64,000 nucleotides of DNA from Hepsetus odoe (Eukaryota; Chordata; Actinopteri; Characiformes; Hepsetidae): the NCBI GenBank assembly GCA_017165825.1, contig CM029376.1:21329952-21393951 (forward strand), read 5' to 3'. Positions 33,501 through 47,530 of the stretch are shown piece by piece. The number at the start of each line of letters is the position of its first letter. Position 1 is the stretch's first letter. The position numbers and the translations under genes were made by a program. Under the pieces are notes generated by a model. It was not told the origin of the DNA. It saw nothing but the letters and a program-made list of their open reading frames with translations, and ran no database searches.

Positions 33501-36500
33501 CCCCATCCAGAAGACTCCGGAGTTGAACATCATATCTGCCTGCACACACAAGCACAAATACAACAAAGAATGAAATTAAATAAAACAGGGAACGATTTTG
33601 CAAACCACTAAAGAAAACAAGTATTTATAGATTCCAATTCATCAATAAATAGAAAGGGCTTCTCTAATTGGCCAGTTCGACAAGTAAACACAATGCTATT
33701 TAACCCCTGATGGCATAAATAGCCCTTCTCTACAAAAACCCACCTGTTTCGAAATACCTGCTTTGATCAACTGAACTCACGGTGTGTGCATATGTTTATG
33801 TGTAGAAGTGTGTGTGTGTGAATTTTTTCGGAAAAAAACACTGTAGTCAGAGACACCAAAATATAAACAGCCGCATGAAGGCTTGTTTGTGTATTAGGTA
33901 AATGTTTGCACCAGACTTCTCCAACTCAAAGCCTGGGGTGGGACTTAGGAGAAGAGTAACGACTCTGACTCTCTTGCTCTTAAGGTCTCTTTTTATATTA
34001 TATAGCTGTTGGTTTTGCCAAGGATGTATTTTTACAGGCAAAGTCAAAGGAAAGCTCGTTTTTCCTCTTTACATTGATGTGCCTAGTACTTGGTTTAAAA
34101 TCCAGCTTTAATCCATCCGTCTGTATAGGGTTCATTAGTCAAAGCTTGTAGACTTGGACAAAACTTTGGAAAAGTCCAACCTGGAGTAGAAATCTTGTTA
34201 TCTTTGAAAAATTATATAAAAAAAATTACACTGCTTTCAAATGAAGGCCAAAGAAAGGCCACCATCAGCCTTTGACAAGCCAAAATACACCCATGAATTA
34301 AATAAACATGGACTGTGAAGGCATTCATGTGTTTAGATTGGGTGAGAGAAGGAGCAACAAACCATTTCACTAATGAAGTAATGATATTCAAAAACCTCAC
34401 ACATTTATCTCTCTGAAAATTAAAATAACATTTTGAGGAGAACATCTCTTCTCTTTTATAAAACATCCTAGATCATGCTGCTGACAGCAGCAGGGAGGCT
34501 GATATTTTAGTGGGCTGAAGGATGATGAACTTCTGAAATTATTTCATGACAGAGAGAGAGGGGGTGGGAGAGAGAGAGAGAGAGAGAGAGAGGGGTGGGA
34601 GATAGAGATTGAGAAAGAGAGAGGGGAAGAGAGAGAGAGCAATTGTTTTGTGGTTTCAGACAGTCTAAGTAAGTAGGAAGGGATTCTCCTCGGTGCTGTA
34701 GGGTGGGCTGATGTGCACTGCCTGTTTGCTTTGGCGCTGCTGCACTGAAACTATCTGTCATTAAATGTCAAGGGGCACCAGGCTAACCCTCCTCGCATCG
34801 CAATTCGCACTACATGCTTGTGCCACTTGTCTAAACTTGGCAGACCCAGACAACGTCCTTCCTGTAACCAAAACCAGACGAGAGCCTTAAGCGGCGCCTT
34901 GAGGAACGTCTGCACACACCAATCAGTGTCAAAAGTAACAAAGAACTCAGGTGTTCCCAAATTAGCTAAACTGTTGGCCATTACACCCCAATAGACTTTG
35001 ATGTCTGACAAAACATACAGGCAAAAATACAAATCTCAAATGACTGGAAATCAAAATGGCTTTCCACCCTTCTAACATATTCACAGATCCTGGCTCAACA
35101 ACCGGGCCTGTGTTGCTAAGCGACACCTGCGAAAATTGCACCTCAAAGTATGTTGCTAAGCGACATCTGAGAAAATTGCTCCAGACATTTTCATGTCATG
35201 TGGAAATTGAGCAGGCCCTCAGGAAATATTGTTTTCTCACTAATAATGACACTTTAATCACTTCCATTTTTGTCTAATGTATCAGGAAATCAAACGTACT
35301 TAACTGACTCACAGCTATTTGAAATATAAACAAAACCAATACTGTGAATATTAGATCAAAGCCAGCACTCGTAAAAATGACGCTGCAACAATAAACTTTT
35401 GAAATATTTTCTTGGAAAGTTTTAAAGAAATAACTCTCCTATAAAGCAAACAAGGAGGTGGAAAACTTACAAATTACCACAGCAATAAATTTTTAAGCAG
35501 AACTTGGACATTTTTCACAAGCTAAACGCATTTTCCCTTGCCTTTGTTTTCATAGTTATAAACGTATTGCTTAACAGGGATTTAATGGTGTGTTTATCTG
35601 CTGAGAAATGTGAGTACACAGACAGTAAATCAGCACCTTGGAGAGTTTAGCGGTCTGCAGGCCTGTAGGCAGTGGTGAGACCACAGAGAGAAAGCTGTGG
35701 AGATGTTTTTAGGGTAAATTAATAAACTGCTCAGGCCAGCTCTCTGCAGTTAGCATGTGCAGAGTGTTTTGACAAGCATCAGCTTACTCTGAATCTGCTG
35801 GACATGTGCACATCACCAGACACATGTACATACAGTTACATGCCAAACCCTTTCACTCATACTTACTGACAGTGACACTATTATTTCATAGGTTTGTATC
35901 ATGATAATGTACAGAAGAAACTGTGAAATATGTAAAATACACTTCCCTGATCACGGAAAGTCTTTTTTGTGCACCACGAAAATCTGGATGCATCCGGATT
36001 TCTATGGTTGTTTAGCATGCTTCAGTCTTTTAATGAAACTTACAAATGCAAAACTATACCAGTCAAAAATGATGCAGGCCAGCCTGTTATTGTATTACAT
36101 TTGCAAAATTGTGCACACCGTATTAACATTAATAAAAGCAATGTGAAAGCAGGCTCTAGTGTGAAACTTCTCCAGCTGTAGAGTAGTAGTCATGAGCAGT
36201 TTGTGCCAAAGCTAACAGTGGTTAACAGTCTGCCCAGCTCAGCAGCTGAAGAGTCCTACTCTAAAGCGCTCTCTTGAAGTCAGATTCCATTACAGGACAT
36301 TACACCAGTCCTGGCATGGGATGTTCGACCTGGGCAAAAGCTTTTGGTTAACATTCGAGCATAAATGATCTCACAATCTGCTCTGGGTAAATACAATAAA
36401 ATCACAGTCATTATTGCTGAACAGACCTTTGAATTGCTGCACTGGCTGAATTTTGTCCTGCTTCATTTGAACACACTTCACTAAAACCATAACAGCCTAA

Positions 36501-36829
36501 GCAGACTGAGACAAACTCTTTTATTTTTTGATTGTTAAAGATTTTTCAGCTAGGCAACATCTCAATGTTTGTCAAGTTATCTAGTGAGTGACCTTTCTGC
36601 ATTGTAACTGACGGTAGGAGATTAGTCCTGTCTGGTTAAGTTAATCAGCGGTGCTGTGAAACAGCAGCATTTGGCTGCCCATGCCTGGCAGAGATAATGT
36701 AGGTCCAGGAATGTTAATGCCAGCTATTGTGATGGTAAATATGAGGCAAAAGAAGCCAAGCAGGGCTGGCTATCCTCCTGGCCCCTAAGAGTCTCCACAC
36801 TATTATATGTGTGTGTGTGTGTGTGTGTC

Positions 36830-36889
<60 letters not shown>

Positions 36890-37352
36890 CATACACATAC
36901 ACACACACACACACTGTACTGTGCAAAAGTTTTAGTAGGTGTGTGTGGAAAGTACAAACAAATAATGCTTTCAGAAAATAAATAATGATCGCTATTTGAT
37001 CAATTTACAAATGCAAAGTGAGCAAATGTAAAAGAAAATCTAAATCAAATCAATATTGGTGTTACTACCTTTTGCCTTCAAACCAGCATCAGTTCTTCTG
37101 GCCCCCACAGAGCCCTGATCTCAAATTCTTCCAGTGTGTCTGGATCACATGAGGAGACAGAAGGATGTGAGGAAGCTACATCCACAGAAGATCTGTGGTT
37201 AGTTCTCCAAGATGTTTGGAACAACCTACCAAACGAGTTCCTTCAAGAACTGTGAGCAAGTGTACCTAGAAGAACTGATGCTGTTTTGAAGGCAAAGGGT
37301 TGGTCACACCGAGTGAAAGTGAAAGTGACTATAAAAAGTGAGAGAGAGAGAG

Positions 37353-37386
<34 letters not shown>

Positions 37387-40045
37387 TCTTTTTCTGCTGG
37401 TTCTTTTAAGGGGCTGCCACAGCGGATCATCCGTTTCCATTTGTTAAGGCTCTTTTCCTCTTGCCAGGCAGCTCCATAAGCGTCAGCATTCTTCTCCCAA
37501 TATAATCCTCATCTCTCATCTGGACGTGTCCAAACCAACACATTCTTGCTTTTCTCTATCTCTGACATACTCACTGATATATTATACGTCACTCCCAACG
37601 AGCATCTTTAACTGGCACCTCCAGCTGAACCTCCATCAGGACCACCGTCTCCATCCCATATAGCATAGCTGGTCTCACTACCATCCTCTAAACGTTCCCA
37701 TTCATTCTCGCTGGTACCTGTCTGTCACAGATCACTTGTACTACTTGTCTATACCCATTCCACCCTGCCTGCACTCTCTTCTTCACCATTACTCTGAACT
37801 GTTGATCCCAAGTATTTAAATTCCTTTACCTTTGTCACCTCTACTGCCTGCATCATAACTATTACACTGTCCTCTCTTTCATTCCCACTCATGTATTTTT
37901 TCTTTGTCCCACTCACTTTGATTCCTCTGCTCTCTAGAGTATATTTACATCTCTCCAGGGTCTCCTCAAGCTGCTCACTACAGATCACAATATCATGAGC
38001 AAACATCACTTCTTCACAGGGACTACTGTTAACCTCGTCCGTCAACCTGTCCATCACCATTGCAACAAAGAATGGGCTCAGCACTGATCCTTCATGTAAT
38101 CCCACCTCTACTTTATGTCCAGCTGCCACACCTTGTACCTTTCTAGCTCTCTCCCTTACCACTTTGGCAATAGTTGCCCAGAACTCTTGTAATTCTTCAC
38201 TACTTCAGAGTCTTAACTCCTGCATGAATTTCACTTTGCAGTCTTCTTTAAGCTTCCACCATTTGATCCTAAACTCTAAACAGCATAAGATGGTGGCCTT
38301 TAGGATGACCTTGGAAGTCAGGAAGAGGGAGAAAGTGAGGTCAGCTACGCTCTCCCCTGTCACTACTTTGTACTCTCCAATCTCCTTTAGACTGACCCTC
38401 CTGCAATGGACATAATCCATCTTCCTCCACTATTTTACGTTACCCTGTGCTCCTCCCTCTTCCTAAAATAAGTATTCACTACAACCATTTGCATATTTTA
38501 GCAAAATCTACAACCATCTGACTTTCTGCATTCCTCTACTTAAAACCATAACTACCCAGCACCTGCTCGTCACCTCTGTTTCCATCATGTTCAACATGTC
38601 CATTAAAGTTTGTACCAATCATCACTCTCTCTCCCCTGGGTACACTCTCTATCACTTCATCTAACTCCCACCAGAATTCTCTTTCCTCTCCATCTCATAA
38701 CTAACTTGTGGGGCATAAGCACTAACAATCATTATCACACCTTCAGCTTCCAGCTTCAAACTCATTATCCTGTCTAATACTCTCTTCTCCCCCTAAACAC
38801 TCTTCACATACTCTTCAATCAGGAAAACACCTACCCCATTTCTCCTTCCATCCACACCATGGTAAAACTATTTAAACCCTTCCATCCAGTCTCTTGCACA
38901 CACAAAATATCAACCTTCATCAATCAAATCAACCTTCATCAATCAAACCATCTTTACCAGTTATGCTGCCAAAAAAGTTCCTAGCCTCACTCTCACTTTA
39001 CTACACTTCTTTTTCCTCCCTCCGGGCAAGCCTTCCACCTCTTCTTCTTCTTCTCCTTTGACCAACAGCAGCCCAATTTCCACCCGCACCCAGACGGCTA
39101 AAAGTACTGATGGCGGTCGTTGTTAACCCGGGCCACTACTGATCCGGTAAGGAAATCTGTTAAGTTGTTGGCATATTTGATTTGACAAAAAAAGTTTCAC
39201 GATGAATGCCTTCCTGACATACAAGAAGCACTTCTACAACTTAACCTCTCATTTTCACACACTCTCTCAAACACATGTGCCAAAAACAATGAGCACTGGC
39301 AGGGGGCACTTTTCTTTTTTTTTTTTACATTTATCTGCAATATATATACTTCTTTCATCTGTAACATCTTTGAAAAAATGGTCTTTAGCAAGTGTAGCAT
39401 AAAAACAGCTTTCCAGTGGCAGTTTTCACATCAAAACTCTATTTAATGCACTTTATCCCTACATCACTATCTATTCACTAGGACAGTTTGCTACTATCTT
39501 TCCTCACCATGGCTGTGTCTAATCACTGCTTTCTTTCTCTCGTGGTAACTGAATGTGAGAAGTAAGGAAAGTGATGAAGAGGAGCTGGTGTGTGTCTCTT
39601 TGGAGGTGATTTTAACTGGCACAAAACAGCTGAGCAGAAAGTGTGTGTGTGTGCTAGTGTGTGCGTGTGTGTGCGCGTGTGTGTGTGTGTGCGCGTGAAA
39701 TATGTGATGGCAGTGGTATTGAGAGCAGATTAATTTCAGCATGCAGAAAATTAATGCTACAGCACAGCACCTTAACATTTCATGAAAAATCTGTCCTGTT
39801 TTGTGTAAGAAAGTCTGTAAACATCATGATCCTCAGCACCCTTCCACTCAGCTCTTTTCAGTGTGTGCTCTCAAATGTTTAATACATTTCTCTGTGCCCT
39901 CATGTACCACTGTTTCCATGGTAATAGCTGGTATCAGGTTTCAGGGCTCCTGAGGCCATTATCTATTCTAGTTCTGTAAATGCAGACAGAATTAGAAAGG
40001 AACACATATGACTTCCAGATATAAGATTTGAAAGAGAAAAATGGA

Positions 40046-40126
<81 letters not shown>

Positions 40127-43100
40127 ATAGAAGAAAGCACTTAAACAGAAGTAGAGATAGTTTCACTGGTTCTAAGGCAAATGGAGTGGCCATTAGACGT
40201 TATAGTGTTATAGGTTATAGTGTTGATGTGTAATCTGGTGAAAGTCTGTATGAAGCCCTTGCTAGTGTTCCAGCAATTGCTAGCATGCCAGCAGCTCTAA
40301 ACACATTGTCTATTCCTAAACTGTGCTGGAATGTGGAGATGCAGCAGAAAGATCTTAATTGATTATTCTTGTTCACACAGGTGACACTAATAGGCCTTTA
40401 AGGTGGCCATTAGGTAACAGGAAGGTGAGAGAGGGGTATAAAGCTTGCACAGCCTGGGGCCTGACAGAGGTGTGCGGTTACTGAAGCCCCCATTAGCCAT
40501 GATAAGCAGAAGCCTCACAACACTCTGTTTAGTGCAAAGTCTGTTAAGCCTGAAGGTAAAGAGAGGGTGGTCAGTGTGTCTTTGTCTTACCTATTAAATA
40601 TCAGGAGCCTGGGATGGCACCAAGCAATAAAAAAGAAAGCGTGTGCTGGTCTGACCGTCTTACCTCTCCTGACATATCCGGAGCCAGAGGAATGAGAGGC
40701 CATAGAGAGGAGTAGATGCCAAAGAACACTACCCACAATCCAATGCTGCCCCAGATGGCTATATGACTGAACTATATGTAGACAAAAAGATAACAGAGAG
40801 AACAAAACTTCACTGTCTCAGTCATCTTGCTGCAAAGACCCACTAGTTATTAGGCTATAAATATAAATACTAAACCTCACTGCTCATATTAAAGTGAGAC
40901 TGTGAAATTAAATATAAAACAGTGTGGCACTGTTAACATATACATAATTTAATAAATCAAGAACATCTAGGTAGACCTGCTATGAAACATAGAATCCTGT
41001 GTGAACTCTTTCAGAATGGCAGTGTTTGCAAGTAACTGAGACCACTATAATAAAACAGATAACACAGAATGTGAAGGATAGAGAGTTTGCTTCGACAAAG
41101 AATAGCACTGGAAATTGGGTAAGAACAAAATGGAAGAGAGAAAACTGCAAAGAAAGAACCTTACCATGGTCCAGGAAGAAGTCTCCAATCCTGCTTTCAA
41201 ACACACAGTGATGACCACAAACTGAAACACACACACACACACAGTAACGATGATACTCATTTAATATTCAGTGTAGTATATCATGATGTAATTTATCACA
41301 ATAATGATATTGCCCACTAATACTGAGAAAGTTCCAGTATCCTTGTGAATGCAGGAAGGTGGAGCAGAGTGAAATTTATTCTGTTATATAAGGTGAAGTA
41401 ACAGTAACAGTAAACCTCCCATTGCTGCAGTACCCAGGAACATTTCACAGCAAGACTGTGAGGACAGTCTATTAAACACAGACTGGACACAGTGATGCTT
41501 TGTGAGGAGTCAAGAGTCCTGTCCTTCCTGAGCAGAGCATAAACACACATCACACACAAAATGGGCTCCACATGCCCATTCACTTACTGTGTACACCATG
41601 TTCCCCAGCAGTAGATAGTCTGGAGTCTTTCCGTTCCCAAACACTGTATCTGTGAGAAGAGGCAATATTAAAGCTTTTTAGTTAACAGTAATTATCAGAC
41701 ATTTAGTCACCTGTCTAAATACTGGTTATATTTTCAGGTAGGTTTTTCAGGTAGGTAAGAGTTAAATAAACAGTGCTTCACTGATGCATATGATTGCCAG
41801 GAGTCATCGGTTAAATATAATTTTCAGTTCTTGATTTCAGCAGATAAGATTTCTAATAAATAGCACAAACAGTTTCGACATTATAAATAATTTTTAATAA
41901 GTAAACAGCTTATAAATGACTATTTACTTAACCTTAAAGCAAGCAAATGCACCACTGAACTATCAATCAGCAGTTTCCTTAAGCCACGTTTTTAAGGGCG
42001 CATGTAAACCCAAGGATATAACAGTAATTAAACGTGAAAGGATAAATGCAACCCAGAGTCAGACTCTCAAGTTACCTTCATGAGAATTAGTACAATTCCT
42101 GGCCAATTACAGAGAGAGCTCATGGTTGAACATAAGCTGATACATTAGCAGGAAATATGTTACAGTTGGCTGAATGTTTTGGTACCACTTAGGTTTTTAA
42201 AGTACAACTGTTTAGTTTTCAGAGTGAAAACGTGATGGGAGCATATTCTAAAAGAGTATTTAAGGGCTAAAAGTCAGAATCCCACTGGTTAAAAGATCCT
42301 GTTTATGTCTTGGTGGTTCAAAATAGCATAATATGAACGAAAGCGATGTTCTTTTAACAAAGAGACTATCAGTGTTTTAGTGGTGGATTTTTTCATTTCT
42401 GTCTGTGCTAATAAATCCAGGGAACCTTAATATCTGCTGATTTTATCAGCCAAAGGAACTACTACAAATCATACACACACCCACACACCCGCAGTTTAAC
42501 ACAAAAATCCATTAAGACAAACTATTTAAAGTGTTTAAAGCGTTGGAGGAAAATGACCCATAAAGCATGTTCAATGGACCAATCTTGAATCCCTGTGTGC
42601 ATGAAGGTATTTGTGTGAAACAATGAATGTGTGAAAGAGAGGACTTAACAGCGTGTATTCAGAAACCAGCCATTTAGTGTCAGTAACGGCTTATTCTACA
42701 CTACCTGTACCCTGGTGTTTCGATGATTCTTACTATTAATCTCAGAGATTAGTCTGCTGCTTCCAAAGAGAGAAAGATTTTCTGCTATTGTAATGTTTGG
42801 TCTATGAAATCCTATTGTTTTTTTTTGTTGTTGTTAATATATAAAGTCTTTTTACTGGCTTTACCATATAACAAAAAAATAAAGAAAAAAAATACAGGTC
42901 TACAAATGCAGACGCCATGCAGGAGCTGCAGCATTTGTGTTTAATTCTGTGGTGGTGTGCAAGAGACTATATACCTAGTGGTGTAATGAAATAATTTTGG
43001 GTATGAACATTCAAGGTGTATAAATATTTGAAAGTGTATATGTGTGCGTGTGCTGAAAGGCTGTCAGTCATGGAGAGAGGTCTCTGTTGTTTTGTTTAGA

Positions 43101-45364
43101 AAGAAGCTGAACCTGTGTGGTCCAGCAGCTCGCCAGCCAACCTCTCACCAACTATATTCTCTCACACTCACACTTACAAACTTGCACACATATAAACACA
43201 GGCACGTGAGTAATGGGAAGAGTGAGAAAAGGTAGACTTTAAGTGTGCGGTTGGACAGAATGGATGTGCTCTGCATGCAGGAGCAGTAGGATCCTGAGGG
43301 ACACGCTCATTAATAGTTAGCAGTTCAGAAGAAGCATGTGCAAGATTACTTTCACTGCCTTTAATGCTCTGCTATGAAAAATTTCATCTAGACCAAAGTG
43401 TGTGTGAGAGAAAGACTGTGGCATTATATTAGCTAAAGCAAAAGTTCGGCCAAAAATCACATTAACACCATTTTCCCGTTATCCCTAAAGGAGCCACTGA
43501 GCCAACATGTTTGGTGTTTGAGCTTTTGTGAGTTTTGCGTTAAAGATTAAGTTGTCAATGCAGCTAACAAGTAATGGAAGTTTATAATCCACCACTAGTT
43601 GTAAAATAAGCTGTTAAATACGAAAAAGACGTTATAAAATAGGAGCAGGCAGGCTCTGGTATTTACATGTGTGTTTGTGCTTTATTTAAATATTACATAC
43701 ATACTTAGCAGGCTTTGAAATTACTTAATCACTCAACTTGTTTTGAGGAAAGTGATGATTTCCATTCATCATTAGCTCTATTAGACTTCTAGCTCCAGAG
43801 CTTAACTAAATAAGGACGTTTTTGGCACTAAACATGTTTTGACTGACTACAGTTGGATTAAAGGGAAAAACTGGGACATTTTTCTTGGCTTACACATTGC
43901 TAGAAGACTGAGGAGTCTGTGTGTGACAATATGTCATAATTTTAGTAAACAAGTGAACTGAAGAGTGTGTGCTTATATGTGTGCGCTCACCATGCTGGAA
44001 GGCTTTCAGGGGGAACCAGAAGAGGATGACTGAGTGAAAGAGTCCGTTCAGACAATGAGCCCAAAAAACCTGCAGTAGAATGGAGGAGGGGAGGGAGAAA
44101 CAGAGAGAGAGAGAGAGAGAGAGAGGCATGAGAAAAGTTGGTGGCCACTCTGACCCCTGGCACTGACCCCTAGCATACAGGCTTTGTGTGCTCTCAGGGC
44201 TGGGCTAAGTGGAGGGTTTGTCAGGCTTGTGTGCTCAATAGCTACCCTGCTGACAGACAGTGTACACCCTATATCCTATGAGATGGGAGTGAGTGAGAGA
44301 AAGGGGGGAAAAGGAGAAAGAGAGAGAACTCTAAAGAGCTGTTACTCTGTTCTCATTTCGGACAATTAATGCAAGCACAGACAGAAAGTAATTAAGATGA
44401 TTTAACTTGCTTATACAGGAAATTGCAATGTGAATGTACAAAAAATACTGCCCACTTAGCTAATGGATAAAGAGACCTGGTGTGTGTGAGCTTGTGCGTA
44501 TGTGTGTGCGGGTGTTTGTGTGTGTGCGCGCGCGTGTGTGTGTGTGAGCCTGTGCGTTTACTTTGGATGTTCTGTTTGAATAAATATTCCTCCTCCAAAA
44601 CCACCTTGTTCTGCATTTACATTATGCATGAATGCAGCCAAACAAAACGCTAATGGGCGATGTAGCATGAAACAAGCGTGAAATCAGCCAAGGCAGAATT
44701 TTCTGATGGCTCCTTCTTTCAGGCCAAGACGGCAAAGATTCGTTACTCAAAGATCCAAACACCATCTAAATGTCACATAAACAGCATATAAACACTGCCC
44801 GCATATAATTCATTACACATTCAAAACCCATCAAAACACAATACAAGCACTTCCAGAAGAGTCTAAAGTCCGAAAATGATTGACTTTGAATGAAATAACA
44901 CAATTGTGGGAATACAACAAAAATCTAACTCAACGGTATAATTTCTGGAAGAAAAACCATAAATGGAGAGGCCAAGCACTTGTTGTCTGTGTGCTGCAGG
45001 GTGGAGAAAATTGAACAACAGTAGTGAGAAAGCAAGAGAAGAAAAGAGAGAGTGAGAGAGGGAGGACCCATAGATTGTTTTCATCTGTGTTGTTTCACTT
45101 TGGCTGTGTTCCAGCTCGTCCTCTGCAGCCTGACCCTCTAACCTATGCTTTTGCCTAAGAAAACAGAGGCCAGAGGTCCAGGCCTGTCCCACACACACAC
45201 ACACACTCCCCCCGCAGGGGCAGCTTAGGCCCCCACTGCCTCGCCCGCTGACTTACACAGGACAAATCATCTGCAATGCTTCAATTACGCATTTAACCCA
45301 ATTAGCCTCCCACCAGCTAGAACTACTCCCTCACGCTCTGCCTCCTAACATCTCTCTCTCTGTG

Positions 45365-45403
<39 letters not shown>

Positions 45404-46634
45404 ACAATATATGAGAACAAAACAGAGACTGCAATCAGTTTTCAGTTGTACTCTTGACACACACATAATGAATGTTAATTAAATCAATAAATGTTCAGAA
45501 TCATTTGTCACTGAGAGGCCCCTTCTCCTCTGGATTCTGGCTTGTTGCGAAGCTCGGTGGTGCTAATTCTTGTGTTTTCTGGTTGAGGAGAATATTTCTT
45601 CATAATAAAACTGCTAAAATATGGTCATTTGACTTTAAAGTGGTATGATATGAAAAGCATTATTTAGCACAGTTTCATGGAAAGTTTCAAAGAAATTAAA
45701 TTTTACAAATTACTATTTACAAAAACTATTTTAACGTTACATACCACTGCTGTAGGTCTTTAGAAAAGTCAAATCCCTTGAAAAAAATAATAACTTTTTA
45801 CACTATTATACTAACTTCCGCTATAATCTCAGAATGTTTTTTCCTTTTCTGAAAAGTAACCATATTAACGATATGAAGCCATGTTCTCTGAGTGATAGAA
45901 TGTAAAATCAGAAGACCGTTAGTTCATGGACGGTTTTGCATTGCAAATAAAATTATTTGTGCTGTAGTTTGGCCTGGTTCCTATCAACTGCCCTGTAAAG
46001 AAATCTGAAGTAGGAAGTGTCTTTATAATGAACATGTTCTCTTCAGTTTTTTTATCTAAAATAACAGCAAACTGTGGGCTTCAATGTGTTCAGTAGGGTT
46101 CATCTCAATGTTTTCATCTCACACACACACCGACACAGACACAGACACAGACACAGACACAGACACACACACACACAGACACACACACACACACACAGAG
46201 CAAGAGAAGGCAGACCAGTGTTGTGCAAACAAGCAGAATCTTAAACTCTATACATTTGTAGATTCAATTCTGGACAGCATCCTCAGTCTATTCTGTCTCT
46301 TCCTTCAAAACAGTCTTTCCCCAGAAGCTCTGCCTCTCTTTTAGCTACTCTTTTTCTTTCTTCTGCTTCCTTTCTTCTTCCCCCCCAATGAATTCTTCAG
46401 CACTTCTAACAGCATTTCTGTGTCTCCACGCTATCTCAATCTCTTGCTCTCTGACCCCCCCTGCCTGGGCATTGGGGGGGGGGGGGGGGGGGGGTGAAGT
46501 GGGTTGTATCTAATCCATGTCGGTGCTGTATTGAACATGTCTCCACGCTTGTGGAAACGGGGCGCAAGGGGACACAGGCCGACATGCAGAGGCTGAAGAG
46601 GAGACAACTTCATTAACAGCAGGGGCAAGTTAAC

Positions 46635-46694
<60 letters not shown>

Positions 46695-47416
46695 CTCTGT
46701 CCACTGATTTATAAAGCAGACAGTTCGGTTCCAAAGGCTAATGAGAGAGACACATGAGGTCAAACACATACACAAAGAACTGCTACAGCAAGTTATTCAT
46801 TTATTTTCTTGATGTCTCAAATCTAAACTAAAGATCTTACTGAAGTCTGGCATTCCAAAGCAAGCGTTAAATACATACATATGTCACGTTTTTATTCGCT
46901 GGTATAATTCATAGAGCCTCAAAAGTTTAGAAGATTGCATTGTGATTTGACAAGTGAGCAGGCATAAAAACATGCAAATGTTTTTGTTAAAAAGATTTCA
47001 TATTGTTTTACTACCTTCACAATATAAGGACTTCTATATAACAATAAGCTAAAATCACTAAGATAATAATCTTAAAAGATCAGTCCGTCAAAGTGACACT
47101 TAAACCAATTAGTCCTGAATTTAATGAGAACTAAATGTTTTTCAGTATACATTTTCAGCTGATCCTAGGTTTAGCGTGAATCACAGTTCAGTACTAGGAA
47201 AACACTATTGAGACAAGAGCGTTACCTTAGTGTTGAAGCCCATGGCATTCTGAGATGTCTTGTAGAGTTCTGGGTATTTGAGCATGTTCTCTTTCCTGCA
47301 GGAACGCTCGAAAATGCCCAGTGTCAAGGGTGGCAGAGCAGTAAAGATCTGTAAAAATACATTGAACAAAGTACAACTAAAATTCTGATTTTTAAAAATA
47401 TTTTCTAGAGTGTGTG

Positions 47417-47450
<34 letters not shown>

Positions 47451-47478
47451 TATACATATACATACTCATACTCATACT

Positions 47479-47530
<52 letters not shown>

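Larger units (their letters stand above)
33540..40663 (-). other. atp8a1: atp8a1 intron between M9 and M10 exons (7.1 kb)
   Basis: Contains a GA tract, a short direct duplication with X-box-like motifs, a TA/GT/CA compound repeat, Tc1-like copy B, a decayed LINE and a GACA/GATA repeat. An open frame of 93 codons at 34751-35032 (minus) is unassigned. Confidence 0.85.
44070..47225 (-). other. atp8a1: atp8a1 intron before the M7 exon (3.2 kb)
   Basis: Contains three CA-type repeats and a G homopolymer. Non-repetitive blocks at 44620-44730 and 45220-45330 have no coding potential; their nature is unknown. Confidence 0.8.

Noticed and set aside
37749..38162. RT-like frame as a host gene
   Set aside because: It belongs to a dead LINE with broken frames and a degenerate catalytic box.
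40046..40127. CRISPR-like or other regular array
   Set aside because: It is a tetranucleotide microsatellite without spacers, in a vertebrate genome.
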